Shown here piece after piece: positions 53,087 to 61,806 of a stretch of DNA of 64,000 bases. The DNA is from Clostridium scatologenes. GTDB taxonomy: Bacteria; Bacillota; Clostridia; Clostridiales; Clostridiaceae. Positions within the stretch are counted from its first letter, which is position 1, and every line of letters begins with the position of its first letter. A program made the position numbers and the translations under genes. The notes below the pieces were generated by a model. It worked only from the letters and a program-made list of their open reading frames with translations. It had not been told where the DNA came from and made no database searches. The DNA lies in contig NZ_CP009933.1 of NCBI RefSeq assembly GCF_000968375.1, positions 124,001 to 188,000 on the forward strand. Reading direction: 5' to 3'.

Positions 53087-53772
53087 TATATAACCACCTT
53101 ATATCCTACTCCTCTTATGGTACGTATAATATTATGTTCATTGTCACCAATTTTATCTCTAAGGTATCTTATATATACTTCAACAATGTTTACATCTCCA
53201 TTAAAGTCAAAACCCCAAACCTTTTCCAATATTGTAGGTTTGCTTAAAACCAAACCATTATTAAAAAGTAAATATTTTAATAAATTATATTCAGTAGGAG
53301 ATAATTCTAAAAGATTATTCTTAAAATATATTTCATGAGCCTTATCATTTAAATAAAAGCTTCCAATAGACATAACATCATTTAATTCAGGAAGATTATT
53401 ACGCAACCTAGCATTTATTCTAGCCAATAATTCTTTAAAACTAAAAGGTTTAATCATATAATCATCTGCGCCTAAATCTAAGCCTTTTACACGATCATCT
53501 ATATCATCTTTAGCAGTAAGCATAATAATAGATGTATTCACCCATTTTTTTATTTCAGAACATACTTCATATCCATTGATACCTGGGAGCATGATATCTA
53601 ATATTATTATGTTAGGATTTAATTGTTTTGCCAATGAAATTGCCTCATAACCATCAAAAGCAGTATGTACAATAAAACCATCATCTTCTAACCCCATTTT
53701 TATAAATTCAACTATGCTTTCTTCGTCATCTACTACAAGAATGTGTATTTGGTCTTTAATCAATGGATTCAT
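53086..53772 (-). CDS. OmpR/PhoB-family response regulator
   Basis: 228 aa from the ATG at 53772, which has AAAGGAGTG upstream; a longer frame to 53802 would overlap the previous gene further without a ribosome site. The receiver domain has DD15-16, phospho-acceptor D59 (IIILDIMLPGINGYEV), the conserved Thr in MLTAKDD and K in MIKPFSFKEL. The C-terminal winged helix (LLELSPTEYNLLKYLLFNNG, VYIRYLRDKIGD, IRTIRGVGYKVV) is OmpR type. It forms a cognate pair with the downstream kinase. Confidence 0.93.
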   Translation of the reverse strand: MNPLIKDQIHILVVDDEESIVEFIKMGLEDDGFIVHTAFDGYEAISLAKQLNPNIIILDIMLPGINGYEVCSEIKKWVNTSIIMLTAKDDIDDRVKGLDLGADDYMIKPFSFKELLARINARLRNNLPELNDVMSIGSFYLNDKAHEIYFKNNLLELSPTEYNLLKYLLFNNGLVLSKPTILEKVWGFDFNGDVNIVEVYIRYLRDKIGDNEHNIIRTIRGVGYKVVI

Positions 53773-54190
53773 AAAAACACTCCTTTTTTTTGACATTATC
53801 AATTATCACGCTGCGAATTTTCTGCTTTATGTATTTATTGTGATAAACAGTTTCTGTGGTAAATTTACACTTGTTTATTAATGACATAAAAGTCACAGTT
53901 TTATTATTTTTTAATAGGTTTCTAAGTGATCTGTTTATTTTTTTATCTATAATTTGAATTTCTTTATAATAGGTCATTTTTTCAAGTATACAGTTCCTTA
54001 GTTCAGGATACTGCCTTATTACAAAACGAGTTACACCTGACCTTTCAGCGATAACAGCAAAACATATCCTTTCATTCTTTGAAATCATATTTTTAAGAGT
54101 ATTATCAATATTGATTTTGTATTCTTCTGCATTTTTGAATTCTATTTCTTTTTTTATACATATATTTGAATCATTAAAATAGTTTTCCAT
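53756..54190 (-). CDS. Small basic protein with two HTH-like segments, coupled to a two-component system
   Basis: 144 aa from the ATG at 54190, preceded by GTGAGGAGATCAGAT; a GTG at 54205 lies in that ribosome site. I do not recognise a named family. Two segments resemble helix-turn-helix units: CFAVIAERSGVTRFVIRQYP (~45-64) and VTFMSLINKCKFTTETVYHN (~105-125). The protein is Lys/Asn-rich and has no membrane segment. The gene end overlaps the response-regulator start by 17 bases, so translation is coupled. It may be a DNA-binding accessory regulator of the two-component system; this is inference. Confidence 0.65.
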   Translation of the reverse strand: MENYFNDSNICIKKEIEFKNAEEYKINIDNTLKNMISKNERICFAVIAERSGVTRFVIRQYPELRNCILEKMTYYKEIQIIDKKINRSLRNLLKNNKTVTFMSLINKCKFTTETVYHNKYIKQKIRSVIIDNVKKKECFYESID

Positions 54191-54356
54191 ATCTGATCTC
54201 CTCACTGGATAGTTTTTACCTTTTTAATAATATATTATTAAGATTAATTTGTAAATTCATTTTAGCGATAGAAAAGCATATGTGAAATTTATAAAAATAA
54301 TTAGTTAATATGTTTACTAATTTTTAATTTAATGATATAGTGATTAAATAAAAAGG

Positions 54357-54383
54357 CTTATTAGCATATTAATAAGTTTTTTT
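54357..54383 (+). terminator. Orphan plus-strand terminator
   Basis: CTTATTA (54357-54363) / TAATAAG (54370-54376) followed by seven T residues. No plus-strand gene lies upstream in this divergent gap, so it may end a small RNA or belong to an inserted element. Confidence 0.55.
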
Positions 54384-54384
54384 C

Positions 54385-54520
54385 AGAGGACAGTGAAGAA
54401 TGGTTTTTATTCGCTTCACTACGAAAAATCTTTAATTTAAAAAGACAAGCGTAAAAATCAATGAATCTTATTTAGTGGAAATTTGTTTATTCCAACATTG
54501 TATTCTGTTAAATGTCCTCT
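54385..54520. mobile_element. Candidate ~136-bp miniature inverted-repeat element
   Basis: Exact 8-bp terminal inverted repeats AGAGGACA (54385-54392) / TGTCCTCT (54513-54520). The inner bases are partly similar (AGAAT at each end), and an internal GTGAAG/CTTCAC hairpin lies near 54393-54418. No coding capacity. It is located between divergent genes. No clear target duplication is seen. Confidence 0.4.
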
Positions 54521-54602
54521 AATATAAAAGTTAATAGTGCATAAACTATGAGAATAATGAGGAAATTAAAATAATTATTTGTGTGAGGAGGAAATAAGTT
54601 AC

Positions 54603-56801
54603 ATGAAAAAAATTTTCAGTACTTTTAAAAATCATATAAAAAATGTTTCTAGAATATATAAGAGAGATATGAAAAATATATTAACAAGCTATGTAACATT
54701 AGCTATAATTATAGCTTTAACTATATTACCTTCACTTTATTCATGGTTTAATATAAAAGCTTGTTGGGACCCATATGCTAATACAAAAGGGCTTTCAGTT
54801 GCAGTTGTAAATTTAGATAAGGGAACAGAATTTAGAAATGTAAAGATAAATGTTGGAGGGGATGTAGTAAAAAAATTAGCAGATAATCAAGCTATTGGAT
54901 GGAAATTTGTTAGTGAAAGTGAAGCTGAAAATGGAGTGAAATATGGAGAATACTATGCTAGTGTAACTATACCAAAAGATTTTTCTCAAAATCTTCTTTC
55001 TATTGTAACTCAAGATACTCCAAAGAAAGGAGAATTAATATATTCAGTTAATGAAAAAAGAAATGCTATAGCTCCTAAAATTACTCAAAAAGGAGCAACT
55101 AATTTACAAGAAGAAATTACTAGAAATTTTATTGAAACATCCAGTAATACTATTTTATCCTATCTCAATCAATTTGGTATTGAATTGGAAAATATGAAGC
55201 CAGAACTTAAAAATATTATAGATGTTATCGTTAGTGTAGATAGCAGTATGCCTGAGATTAGTAAAGATATAGATGGTTTTTATTCGCAATCTTTGGATTT
55301 TCAAAAATATATGCAGAACGTTCAAAATAGCTTACCTGTTACATCAGATGCATTGAATAAAACTTTAAGTATTGCTCAAACAGGAAATGGTTATGTTAAT
55401 AAAACACAACAATCATTACAGGCTATTTCTCCATTTGTAAAGACTAATTTATCTCTTGTAAAAAATGTATCAGATAATACGGAAACTCTTTTGAAACAAC
55501 TTCAAGATTTAAAATCATCAGATACTGGAGCTAATAGGAAAATTCTAGTGGATGTTAGAGATAAATATGGAGATGGTGTTAAAAAGCTTGATCAGATCTT
55601 AAGCCTATTAAATTCAATAAATAATGCTTTAAGTAATAGCAGATTGGAAAATTTTATTAATAATCTTTCAAATGTTAGAAATCAAATGTCAGATCAGCAA
55701 AATTTTATAAGTTTGCTTATTGATACTATAGATCGTGGAAATCAAGTGCTACCTGGAGATATAAATTCAGCTATACAAGGAGCTAATAGAATTTCAAGCA
55801 CATTAGGTAATATGATTGATAATTTTGATAGTGAAACAGCTCCAGCTATTGATCAGTCTTTGAAAAACTTTATTGGATTATCGGATGATTCAGTGAAAAT
55901 GCTGGAAAATATGCAGACAAATATGCCACTAATTAGCAGTTTAATAGGGGGCATAAACACTGCATCAGGTTCTAGTGTGAATAGATTGAAAGAATTAAAA
56001 GATAAGTTTCCTAAAATACAACAAGATATACATTCAAATTCGGAAAAGTTAAAAGGCCTTAGTGAAGATGAAAAATTTAATGAAATTACTAAAATACTAA
56101 AAAAAGATGCAAAAAAAGAAAGTGATTTTTTAGCAAATCCTATAGATTTAAAGCAAAATAGAATTTACCCAATTCCTAATTATGGTTCAGCTATGTCTCC
56201 ATTTTACACTACACTAGCTCTTTGGGTAGGTGCATTTATATTACTTTCACTATTATCTGTGGAAGTTAAAAGCTTTGAAGATGGTGTAGAATTTAGCGCA
56301 AGAGAGCAATTTTTTGGAAGATACCTTACTTTTGTAACTATTGCAATTATGCAGGCAATAGTTACAACTATAGGTAATCTAGTTCTTTTGAAAACCTATG
56401 TTGTATCTCCCATTGTATATGTAATGCTAGGGATATATACAAGTATTGTATTTACTATGATTATTTATACCTTGGTATCTGTTTTAAGAAATATAGGTAA
56501 AGCTTTAGCTATGGTAGCGATGGTATTGCAAGTTTCAGCTTCTGGAGGTACTTTCCCAATAGAATTAATGCCTCATTTCTTTCAAAATATAAATCCTATA
56601 CTACCATTTACTTATGCTATAGGATCTATGAGAGAGGCTGTGGGAGGAATTTTGCCACAAGCTTTAATTAAGAATATATTGGTATTATCAATATTCTTTT
56701 TGATTTCTATATTCTTTGGGGTATTCTTTAAGGAGAAAGCAAATAGGTTAAGTGAGAAGTTTGTAAAACAATTTAAAGATAGTGGTTTGGCAGGAGAGTA
56801 G
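54603..56801 (+). CDS. YhgE/Pip domain membrane protein (ABC-2-type permease fold)
   Basis: 732 aa from ATG 54603; GTG 54579 is part of the GAGGAGG ribosome-site region. An N-terminal helix (SYVTLAIIIALTILPSLYSW) is followed by FNIKACWDPYANTKGLSVAV, a YhgE/Pip signature, then a ~450-residue extracellular coiled-coil-rich domain (QxxIxxLxxNxNxx patterns). The C-terminus has five to six membrane helices, including ALWVGAFILLSLLSVEV, EQFFGRYLTFVTIAIMQAIV and LQVSASGGTFPIELMPHFFQ. The family includes phage-infection protein Pip and type VII secretion-related YueB/EsaA relatives. No ATPase gene accompanies it. Role unknown. Confidence 0.88.
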   Translation: MKKIFSTFKNHIKNVSRIYKRDMKNILTSYVTLAIIIALTILPSLYSWFNIKACWDPYANTKGLSVAVVNLDKGTEFRNVKINVGGDVVKKLADNQAIGWKFVSESEAENGVKYGEYYASVTIPKDFSQNLLSIVTQDTPKKGELIYSVNEKRNAIAPKITQKGATNLQEEITRNFIETSSNTILSYLNQFGIELENMKPELKNIIDVIVSVDSSMPEISKDIDGFYSQSLDFQKYMQNVQNSLPVTSDALNKTLSIAQTGNGYVNKTQQSLQAISPFVKTNLSLVKNVSDNTETLLKQLQDLKSSDTGANRKILVDVRDKYGDGVKKLDQILSLLNSINNALSNSRLENFINNLSNVRNQMSDQQNFISLLIDTIDRGNQVLPGDINSAIQGANRISSTLGNMIDNFDSETAPAIDQSLKNFIGLSDDSVKMLENMQTNMPLISSLIGGINTASGSSVNRLKELKDKFPKIQQDIHSNSEKLKGLSEDEKFNEITKILKKDAKKESDFLANPIDLKQNRIYPIPNYGSAMSPFYTTLALWVGAFILLSLLSVEVKSFEDGVEFSAREQFFGRYLTFVTIAIMQAIVTTIGNLVLLKTYVVSPIVYVMLGIYTSIVFTMIIYTLVSVLRNIGKALAMVAMVLQVSASGGTFPIELMPHFFQNINPILPFTYAIGSMREAVGGILPQALIKNILVLSIFFLISIFFGVFFKEKANRLSEKFVKQFKDSGLAGE

Positions 56802-56871
56802 AAAACGACAAATGGTTAAAAAACTGTTGTGTTATAAAACTCATAATTAAATTTAGAATTAAGTATTAATA

Positions 56872-56920
56872 ATAAGCTATACTTGTAAGAAATTACTGAA
56901 AGTATAGCTTATGTTTTATT
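56872..56920 (+). terminator. Terminator after the YhgE/Pip gene
   Basis: ATAAGCTATACTT (56872-56884) / AAGTATAGCTTAT (56900-56912) followed by GTTTTATT. The rest of the gap to 57091 is AT-rich with nothing assignable. Confidence 0.75.
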
Positions 56921-57091
56921 AATGATAAATTTATTTAATAAGATTATTTTTTGTTTAAATTATGTAATTTACGAGAGAAAGTAAAAAAGCCTAGAAAAAA
57001 ATAAATTAATACATATATAATGTATTAAAATAAATTTAATCTATAAAACTTTTAATAACGTATTATTAATACTAATAATTGCAAGTATAAT

Positions 57092-57238
57092 TTATATCTC
57101 TGCAGCACAAGAATAATATGCATAAATGAGCTTGTCCAATTCCTGACTAAGTTTTACTATTTCATTTGAACATAAACATTTATCTCTTTCTAGCAACTTA
57201 TGTAAGCTTTCTCTAAGTGATTCGATTTGATCTTTCAT
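57092..57238 (-). CDS. Spo0E-like sporulation regulatory protein (aspartyl-phosphate phosphatase family)
   Basis: 48 aa, below the usual ORF cut-off. On the minus strand from ATG 57238 it reads MKDQIESLRESLHKLLERDK and then EIVKLSQELDKLIYAYYSCA. This matches the Spo0E/YisI/YnzD family: helix 1, a short turn, and the signature SQELDxLIxxYY. Family members dephosphorylate Spo0A-P and restrain sporulation. GGAG lies nine bases before this ATG; another in-frame ATG at 57247 is too close to it. It is monocistronic. Confidence 0.8.
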   Translation of the reverse strand: MKDQIESLRESLHKLLERDKCLCSNEIVKLSQELDKLIYAYYSCAAEI

Positions 57239-57432
57239 AAATTTCATCTCCATAATAATAATTTAAACAACATATGATATTATAATATAATAATAATAAT
57301 TTTTCAACAATTTATAAAAATATAAAAACTATCATGTAAATGTTTACCATATTGAAAAATCAAGGAAATGAGTAAAAATAAGTAAAATAATTGTTCACGC
57401 ATTTTTTACAATTTAAGCACAATGTGACACAA

Positions 57433-57714
57433 GTGTACGTAAGCGAAGTAACTTTCAACTGTATTCCGGCTGATATATGCTGTGAAGAAAAACTCACTTC
57501 ATTAAGAAGTTCTAATGCTTGAGATATTGAAAAATTTCTACCTCCTCAAATGCGACGTCCTGTCGCTTTCGGAGCTTTTGCCGTCCTGGCAAAAATTACG
57601 AAATTTTTCAATATCTCAAGCAAAGAACTTCTAAAATTCGTTCGAATCTTCCTTCACAGCATATATCAGTCTCCATACAGTTGAAAGTTACTTCTCAGTA
57701 CATTACGCGTACAC
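57433..57714. repeat. Long palindromic element, second sequence family (copy D, ~282 bp)
   Basis: It has the same architecture as A-C but unrelated arms. Outer tips GTGTACG / GCGTACAC; arm segments GAAGTAACTTTCAACTGTA, CTGATATATGCTGTGAAG and GCTTGAGATATTGAAAAATT (left) are mirrored by their complements (right, ending at 57694). The central loop holds two small hairpins, GCGAC-GTCCT-GTCGC and TTTTGCC-GTCCT-GGCAAAA, with the same loop GTCCT. Coding capacity is nil. Confidence 0.8.
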
Positions 57715-57764
57715 ATAATGCATTATGTGTATAAATATAATTTTAGTAAGACAAAATTACCTAT

Positions 57765-58056
57765 AACAATGAAATTAGATGTGTACACTTGAAGTGACTA
57801 GTTTGAATTTTAACTTTTATGCAGTGATATATGATAAGGGTGTCATCACATTAGCTAAATTGTTTTAGTATTATTCTTAGCTCAAAATTTTTGAAAGCCT
57901 TAGAACTTTAGTTCTGTTTGAGGAAACCGAGTTTGACAAAGTTCTTAGGCTTTCAAAAATTTCGAGCTTTAGAATAATTAAAACATTTAGCCGTGATGAC
58001 AACCTTATCATATATCACGGAATGAAAGTTAAAATCCAAACTTCCACTGCACATTT
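57765..58056 (+). repeat. Long palindromic element, copy C (~292 bp)
   Basis: It matches copies A and B along its length: left tip AACAATGAAATTAGATGTGT, GTACACTTGAAG, centre AGTTCTGTTTGAGGAAACCG and right end CTTCCACTGCACATTT. It lies ~50 bp after copy D and just before the 3' end of the MBL-fold gene. Similarity to A extends through TATAACAATG, helping set the boundary. Confidence 0.85.
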
Positions 58057-58084
58057 TACGTCGCATAATTTTTAAATTGCAAGG

Positions 58085-58813
58085 TTAAATTTCTATTTCA
58101 AATCCTCTACATGGTATATTGTAAATTTTTGTAGAGGATTCCTTCATCATTGTTTTGAATTCTTGTGTTACCCAAAAGTCTTCTCTAAAATGCATAGGAA
58201 TGAAAACTTGGGGGTTCAGATTTTCTATAAAATATTTTCCACCAAGATAGAAAAATTCTTCTTGTCTTGCATCAACTGGGAAAAATGCTATATCAATTTT
58301 TTCACTTTTTATAAGATCAACTTCTTCTTTAAACCAATTTTCAGCATTTTTATTGTCTTCAGAACTATCTTCTTTCCAGTGCCACCAATTCAAATCGCCT
58401 GCATGGAATATATTAAAATGATCAAAATTTACTAAAAAAGATACACCTTCATCTGTAGAACCATATACTTTTACAATTAAATTATCTATTTTTATTGTTT
58501 CGCCTTTTTTTACAATAAAGGAACTTACATCTTCTCTTATGTTTTTTATATCGCTGCTTAAAATATACTTTACATTAGAATTAAATTTAGTGAAGTCAAA
58601 TATCAAAGGATTGAAATGATCATAGTGGTTATGTGATGTAAAAACATATATTGCTTTTTCAGTTTTTAGCAAATCTTCACTTATGACCCCATTTTTTAGT
58701 GATTTTTTATTCTCTGTACATTTATCATTATAATAATCAAATATAAAGATATAATTTGGGGTTTCTACACAAAATCCACTATTATACAAATAATGTATTT
58801 TTAATTTATTCAA
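58085..58813 (-). CDS. MBL-fold metal-dependent hydrolase
   Basis: 242 aa from TTG at 58813, with GGCGGGAT upstream. The metallo-beta-lactamase fold is shown by TSHNHYDHFNP (HxHxDH variant, H-N-H-Y-D-H), NIFHAGDLNWWHW (third ligand region and Asp) and the final FIPMHFRED histidine. This resembles small UlaG-like or uncharacterised clostridial hydrolases. Substrate unknown; cytoplasmic, no signal peptide. It is the last gene of a minus-strand run and ends beside palindromic copy C. Confidence 0.85.
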   Translation of the reverse strand: MNKLKIHYLYNSGFCVETPNYIFIFDYYNDKCTENKKSLKNGVISEDLLKTEKAIYVFTSHNHYDHFNPLIFDFTKFNSNVKYILSSDIKNIREDVSSFIVKKGETIKIDNLIVKVYGSTDEGVSFLVNFDHFNIFHAGDLNWWHWKEDSSEDNKNAENWFKEEVDLIKSEKIDIAFFPVDARQEEFFYLGGKYFIENLNPQVFIPMHFREDFWVTQEFKTMMKESSTKIYNIPCRGFEIEI

Positions 58814-58881
58814 AATACATCCCGCCTTACTTAAGTAAATTTTACCACAGTAAAAATTAGATGAGATTGTTTAATACAAAA

Positions 58882-59265
58882 CTATTTGATTTCAGATGCT
58901 TTAAAAGGTAATATTTCAGTCCAATATCCATCTGGATCTGCTATAAAATAAAGTCCCATTTGTTCATTTTCATAACATATACATCCCATTTCTTTATGCT
59001 TTTTATGAGCAGCTTCATAAGCATCTGTTCTTACTGCCATATGTATTTCATTATCTCCTAAATTATATGGCTCTTTTCTATCTTTAAGCCATGTAAGCTC
59101 AATCTGATGTTCTCCTTCACTTGATTTCAAGAATGCTAATATAAAGCTTTCATCTGAAGAATGATGTCTTCTTACCTCCTCTAGCCCAAGAGCTTCTTTG
59201 TAAAATTTAATACTTTTTTCTAAGTCTAAAACATTAATATTGTTATGATCAAATTTAAATTTCAT
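58882..59265 (-). CDS. VOC-family (glyoxalase I-like) protein
   Basis: 127 aa from ATG 59265, which has GAGGTG upstream; an in-frame start at 59280 has none. Vicinal-oxygen-chelate fold: FDHNNINVLDLEKSIKFYKE holds the first metal His region, HQIELTWLKD and EIHMAVRTDAYEAAH the middle, and YFIADPDGYWTEILPF the terminal Glu ligand. It is annotated as lactoylglutathione lyase in many genomes, but substrate and thiol cofactor are uncertain in clostridia. Confidence 0.88.
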   Translation of the reverse strand: MKFKFDHNNINVLDLEKSIKFYKEALGLEEVRRHHSSDESFILAFLKSSEGEHQIELTWLKDRKEPYNLGDNEIHMAVRTDAYEAAHKKHKEMGCICYENEQMGLYFIADPDGYWTEILPFKASEIK

Positions 59266-59348
59266 TATAAAACACCTCAACTTCTATTTTAATAATTATA
59301 TTATATTCTATTTATATTTAAAATAAAAGAAATTAGGACTTATGTATA

Positions 59349-59957
59349 TTAGAGTACATGTGATGTATCACCCTCTAATAAAATTTTTATATTTCTATTT
59401 TCTACTTCTAAAACAGTAATGCTTGTACCACGTATAAATGGAAGACTCCACAATTTTTCAATTCCATATCCTTTAACTATTTTCATAATAGCCTTAATAA
59501 CCACAGCATGAGCTACAATTAGTATATTGTCAGTATTGCTATTATTATCAATAACATCATATAAGCCTTTTTCTATTCTATTTACAAGTTCTGTGAAAGT
59601 TTCTCCTCCAAAAGGTTTAAATAGTTGTGGCTTTTGAAGAAAAATTTCATATTCTTTTGTATAATGCGTTGTTAGTTCTTTTTCATTCATTCCTTCCCAT
59701 AATCCAAAATTCATTTCTTTAAAATTTTCGTTTATTACTATTTTTGTATTTTTCATTCCTCGAATGTACTTTGCTGTATCTAAGGCTCTTTTTAAAGGAC
59801 TACTATAAATTAAATGAAAATCTATGTTTTTAAGACGTTTTCCAAGGCTTTTGGCATCTTCAATACCTTTTTCTGTGAGATTAGAATTTTTCCATCCCTG
59901 CATTCTAAGTTCTTTATTCCATTCTGTTTCACCATGTCTTGTTATGTATATTTTCAA
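59349..59957 (-). CDS. Histidine phosphatase (phosphoglycerate mutase-like) family protein
   Basis: 202 aa from TTG at 59957, which is eight bases after AAGGAG; GTG at 59966 overlaps that site. The catalytic motif ITRHGETEWN (phospho-His) is followed by LIYSSPLKRALDTAKYI, NFGLWEGMNEKEL and the second histidine in ILIVAHAVVIKAIMK. The family includes alpha-ribazole phosphatase CobC and broad-specificity phosphatases. B12 dependence of the ornithine mutase makes CobC possible, but no cobalamin genes are adjacent. Confidence 0.88.
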   Translation of the reverse strand: MKIYITRHGETEWNKELRMQGWKNSNLTEKGIEDAKSLGKRLKNIDFHLIYSSPLKRALDTAKYIRGMKNTKIVINENFKEMNFGLWEGMNEKELTTHYTKEYEIFLQKPQLFKPFGGETFTELVNRIEKGLYDVIDNNSNTDNILIVAHAVVIKAIMKIVKGYGIEKLWSLPFIRGTSITVLEVENRNIKILLEGDTSHVL

Positions 59958-60143
59958 ATCAATCACTCCTTATAAACTATATATATATGTTTGATTATAA
60001 GAAAAAATTACTTTAATAAGGTAACATTCTTAAAATGTAATGCATAATTATATTACTGAAACAAACTTAGGCTAGGGTAAGATATTTAACCCCTAATAAA
60101 TTATATTATATCTGGAAAATAAAATAAATAGCTGAGGTGTATA

Positions 60144-61436
60144 ATGATGAGAAGCGATAGAAGTGCAATTGAGTTAAATGTTGTCTCTGACGAGTTAACA
60201 GTCATTGGTACTCAAAATAATAAAATGCTGGTTAAAATAAAACAGTTATTAAAATATCTAGGGCCTGCATTTATTATTAGTGTAGCATATATTGACCCAG
60301 GAAATTTTGCAACAAATATAAGTGGTGGAGCTAAGTTCAATTATGAACTGATTTGGGTAATATTGTTTAGCAATATAATGGCCATATTTTTACAAACTAT
60401 GTCTGCAAAATTGGGCATAGCAACAGGAAAAAACCTTCCGGAAATGTGTGCTGAAGTTTTTCCTAAATCTGTGAATTGGATTTTTTGGATTGTTGCTGAA
60501 TTGGGAGCTATGGCAACTGATTTAGCAGAGTTTCTTGGTGGGACTTTAGGATTATACTTATTGTTTAGAATTCCTTTAATATATGCAGGACTGTTAACTG
60601 GAATAATAACTTTTATGATAGTATATATGGAGAAGTATGGTCAAAGAGTTATAGAAATTATTATAACTTTATTGATAACTATAATTTGTATAGCGTATAC
60701 TATAGAGTTATTTCTTTCTAAACCAGATTGGATTGAAGTAGGTATGCATACCATAATTCCTATGTTGCCTAATAATGAAGCAGTTTTAATTGCTGTTGGT
60801 ATGCTTGGAGCTACAGTTATGCCTCATGTAATATATCTACATTCTCATTTAGTTCAATATAGAAAATCAGGTTCATCTAATTTAGATAAATTGCAACATC
60901 TTAAAATGGAAAAAATAGATATAGTTGTAGCCATGAATATTGCATTTATAGTTAATGCTGCAATGCTTATAGTATCTGCTGCAGTGTTTTATAAAAATGG
61001 AATAGCAGTTGGTACTATAGAAGAAGCACATAAATCATTACAGCCTTTGTTAGGAGCTTTCTCAAGTGGTGCTTTTGGAATTGCACTTTTGGCATCAGGA
61101 TTATCTTCTTCTGCAGTAGGAACTATAGCAGGCCAAACTATCATGAAAGGTTTTGTTAATTTAAGTATTCCAATAAACTTAAGAAGACTTATAACTATGT
61201 CACCAGCTATGGTAATTATAGCTATGGGTATCAATCCAATGTATGTGCTTGTGCTAAGTCAAGTTGCTTTAAGTTTTATACTTCCATTTCCAATTATTCA
61301 AATGTTATATATATCAAATCGTAAGGATTTAATGGGAGTGTTAGTTAATAATAAATTTACTAAGATTTTAGGTGGATTGATAGCAACTGTAATAATATCA
61401 TTAAATATATTATTGCTGTATTTAACTTTTTTTTAG
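60144..61436 (+). CDS. Nramp-family divalent metal (Mn2+/Fe2+) transporter
   Basis: 430 aa with about 11 membrane helices. Diagnostic motifs: the metal-binding helix-1 DPGNFATNISGGA, helix-6 GATVMPHVIYLHSHLVQ (Met-Pro-His metal/proton region), and ASGLSSSAVGTIAGQTIMKGF. It imports Mn2+ or Fe2+ with protons. GAGGTG precedes ATG 60144. Single gene; no metal-responsive operator was recognised upstream. Confidence 0.93.
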   Translation: MMRSDRSAIELNVVSDELTVIGTQNNKMLVKIKQLLKYLGPAFIISVAYIDPGNFATNISGGAKFNYELIWVILFSNIMAIFLQTMSAKLGIATGKNLPEMCAEVFPKSVNWIFWIVAELGAMATDLAEFLGGTLGLYLLFRIPLIYAGLLTGIITFMIVYMEKYGQRVIEIIITLLITIICIAYTIELFLSKPDWIEVGMHTIIPMLPNNEAVLIAVGMLGATVMPHVIYLHSHLVQYRKSGSSNLDKLQHLKMEKIDIVVAMNIAFIVNAAMLIVSAAVFYKNGIAVGTIEEAHKSLQPLLGAFSSGAFGIALLASGLSSSAVGTIAGQTIMKGFVNLSIPINLRRLITMSPAMVIIAMGINPMYVLVLSQVALSFILPFPIIQMLYISNRKDLMGVLVNNKFTKILGGLIATVIISLNILLLYLTFF

Positions 61437-61490
61437 AATATTTTCATACACATTCAATTAAAAAAATATAAATTTTAGTCATAAAAGGTA

Positions 61491-61519
61491 TTGACAGTGT
61501 GGCAAATTATAATTATAAT
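61491..61519 (+). promoter_or_regulatory. Consensus sigma-A promoter of the met operon
   Basis: TTGACA (61491-61496), 17-bp spacer, TATAAT (61514-61519): a perfect match to consensus, ~60 bp before the riboswitch. Confidence 0.9.
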
Positions 61520-61580
61520 GTAAATCATTAAATACTTAAATGTTTGAGACAGAAACATGAATTTAAAAGTGAATATTTTT

Positions 61581-61695
61581 TACCTTATCAAGAGAAACTG
61601 AGGGACTGGCCCTATGAAGTTTCAGCAACCACATGCAGCGAGCATGTAAAGGTGCTAATTCCAGCAGAACTTTGTTCTGGAAGATGAGAGTGGTA
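61581..61695 (+). ncRNA. SAM-I (S-box) riboswitch aptamer
   Basis: It shows the conserved core: CTTATCAAGAGAAACTGAGG, GACTGGCCC, GAAGTTTCAGCAACC, AAGGTGCTAATTCC, and GGAAGATGAGAG closing P1. It senses S-adenosylmethionine and turns off the downstream methionine transporter when SAM is plentiful. Confidence 0.95.
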
Positions 61696-61734
61696 TAGAA
61701 AATTTATGTACTTTAGTACGGTTTTTTATAATGG

Positions 61735-61766
61735 AAATCCTCTTCTTCGAAGAGGATTTTTTATTT
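61735..61766 (+). terminator. Riboswitch-controlled terminator
   Basis: AAATCCTCTTC..GAAGAGGATTT stem followed by TTTATTTTTT. It is the expression platform of the SAM riboswitch. The bases between aptamer and terminator include GTACTTTAGTAC, a possible further helix. Confidence 0.88.
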
Positions 61767-61806
61767 TTTAAATAAATAAGCAAGTATAAATTAAGGAGGG
61801 ACAAAA

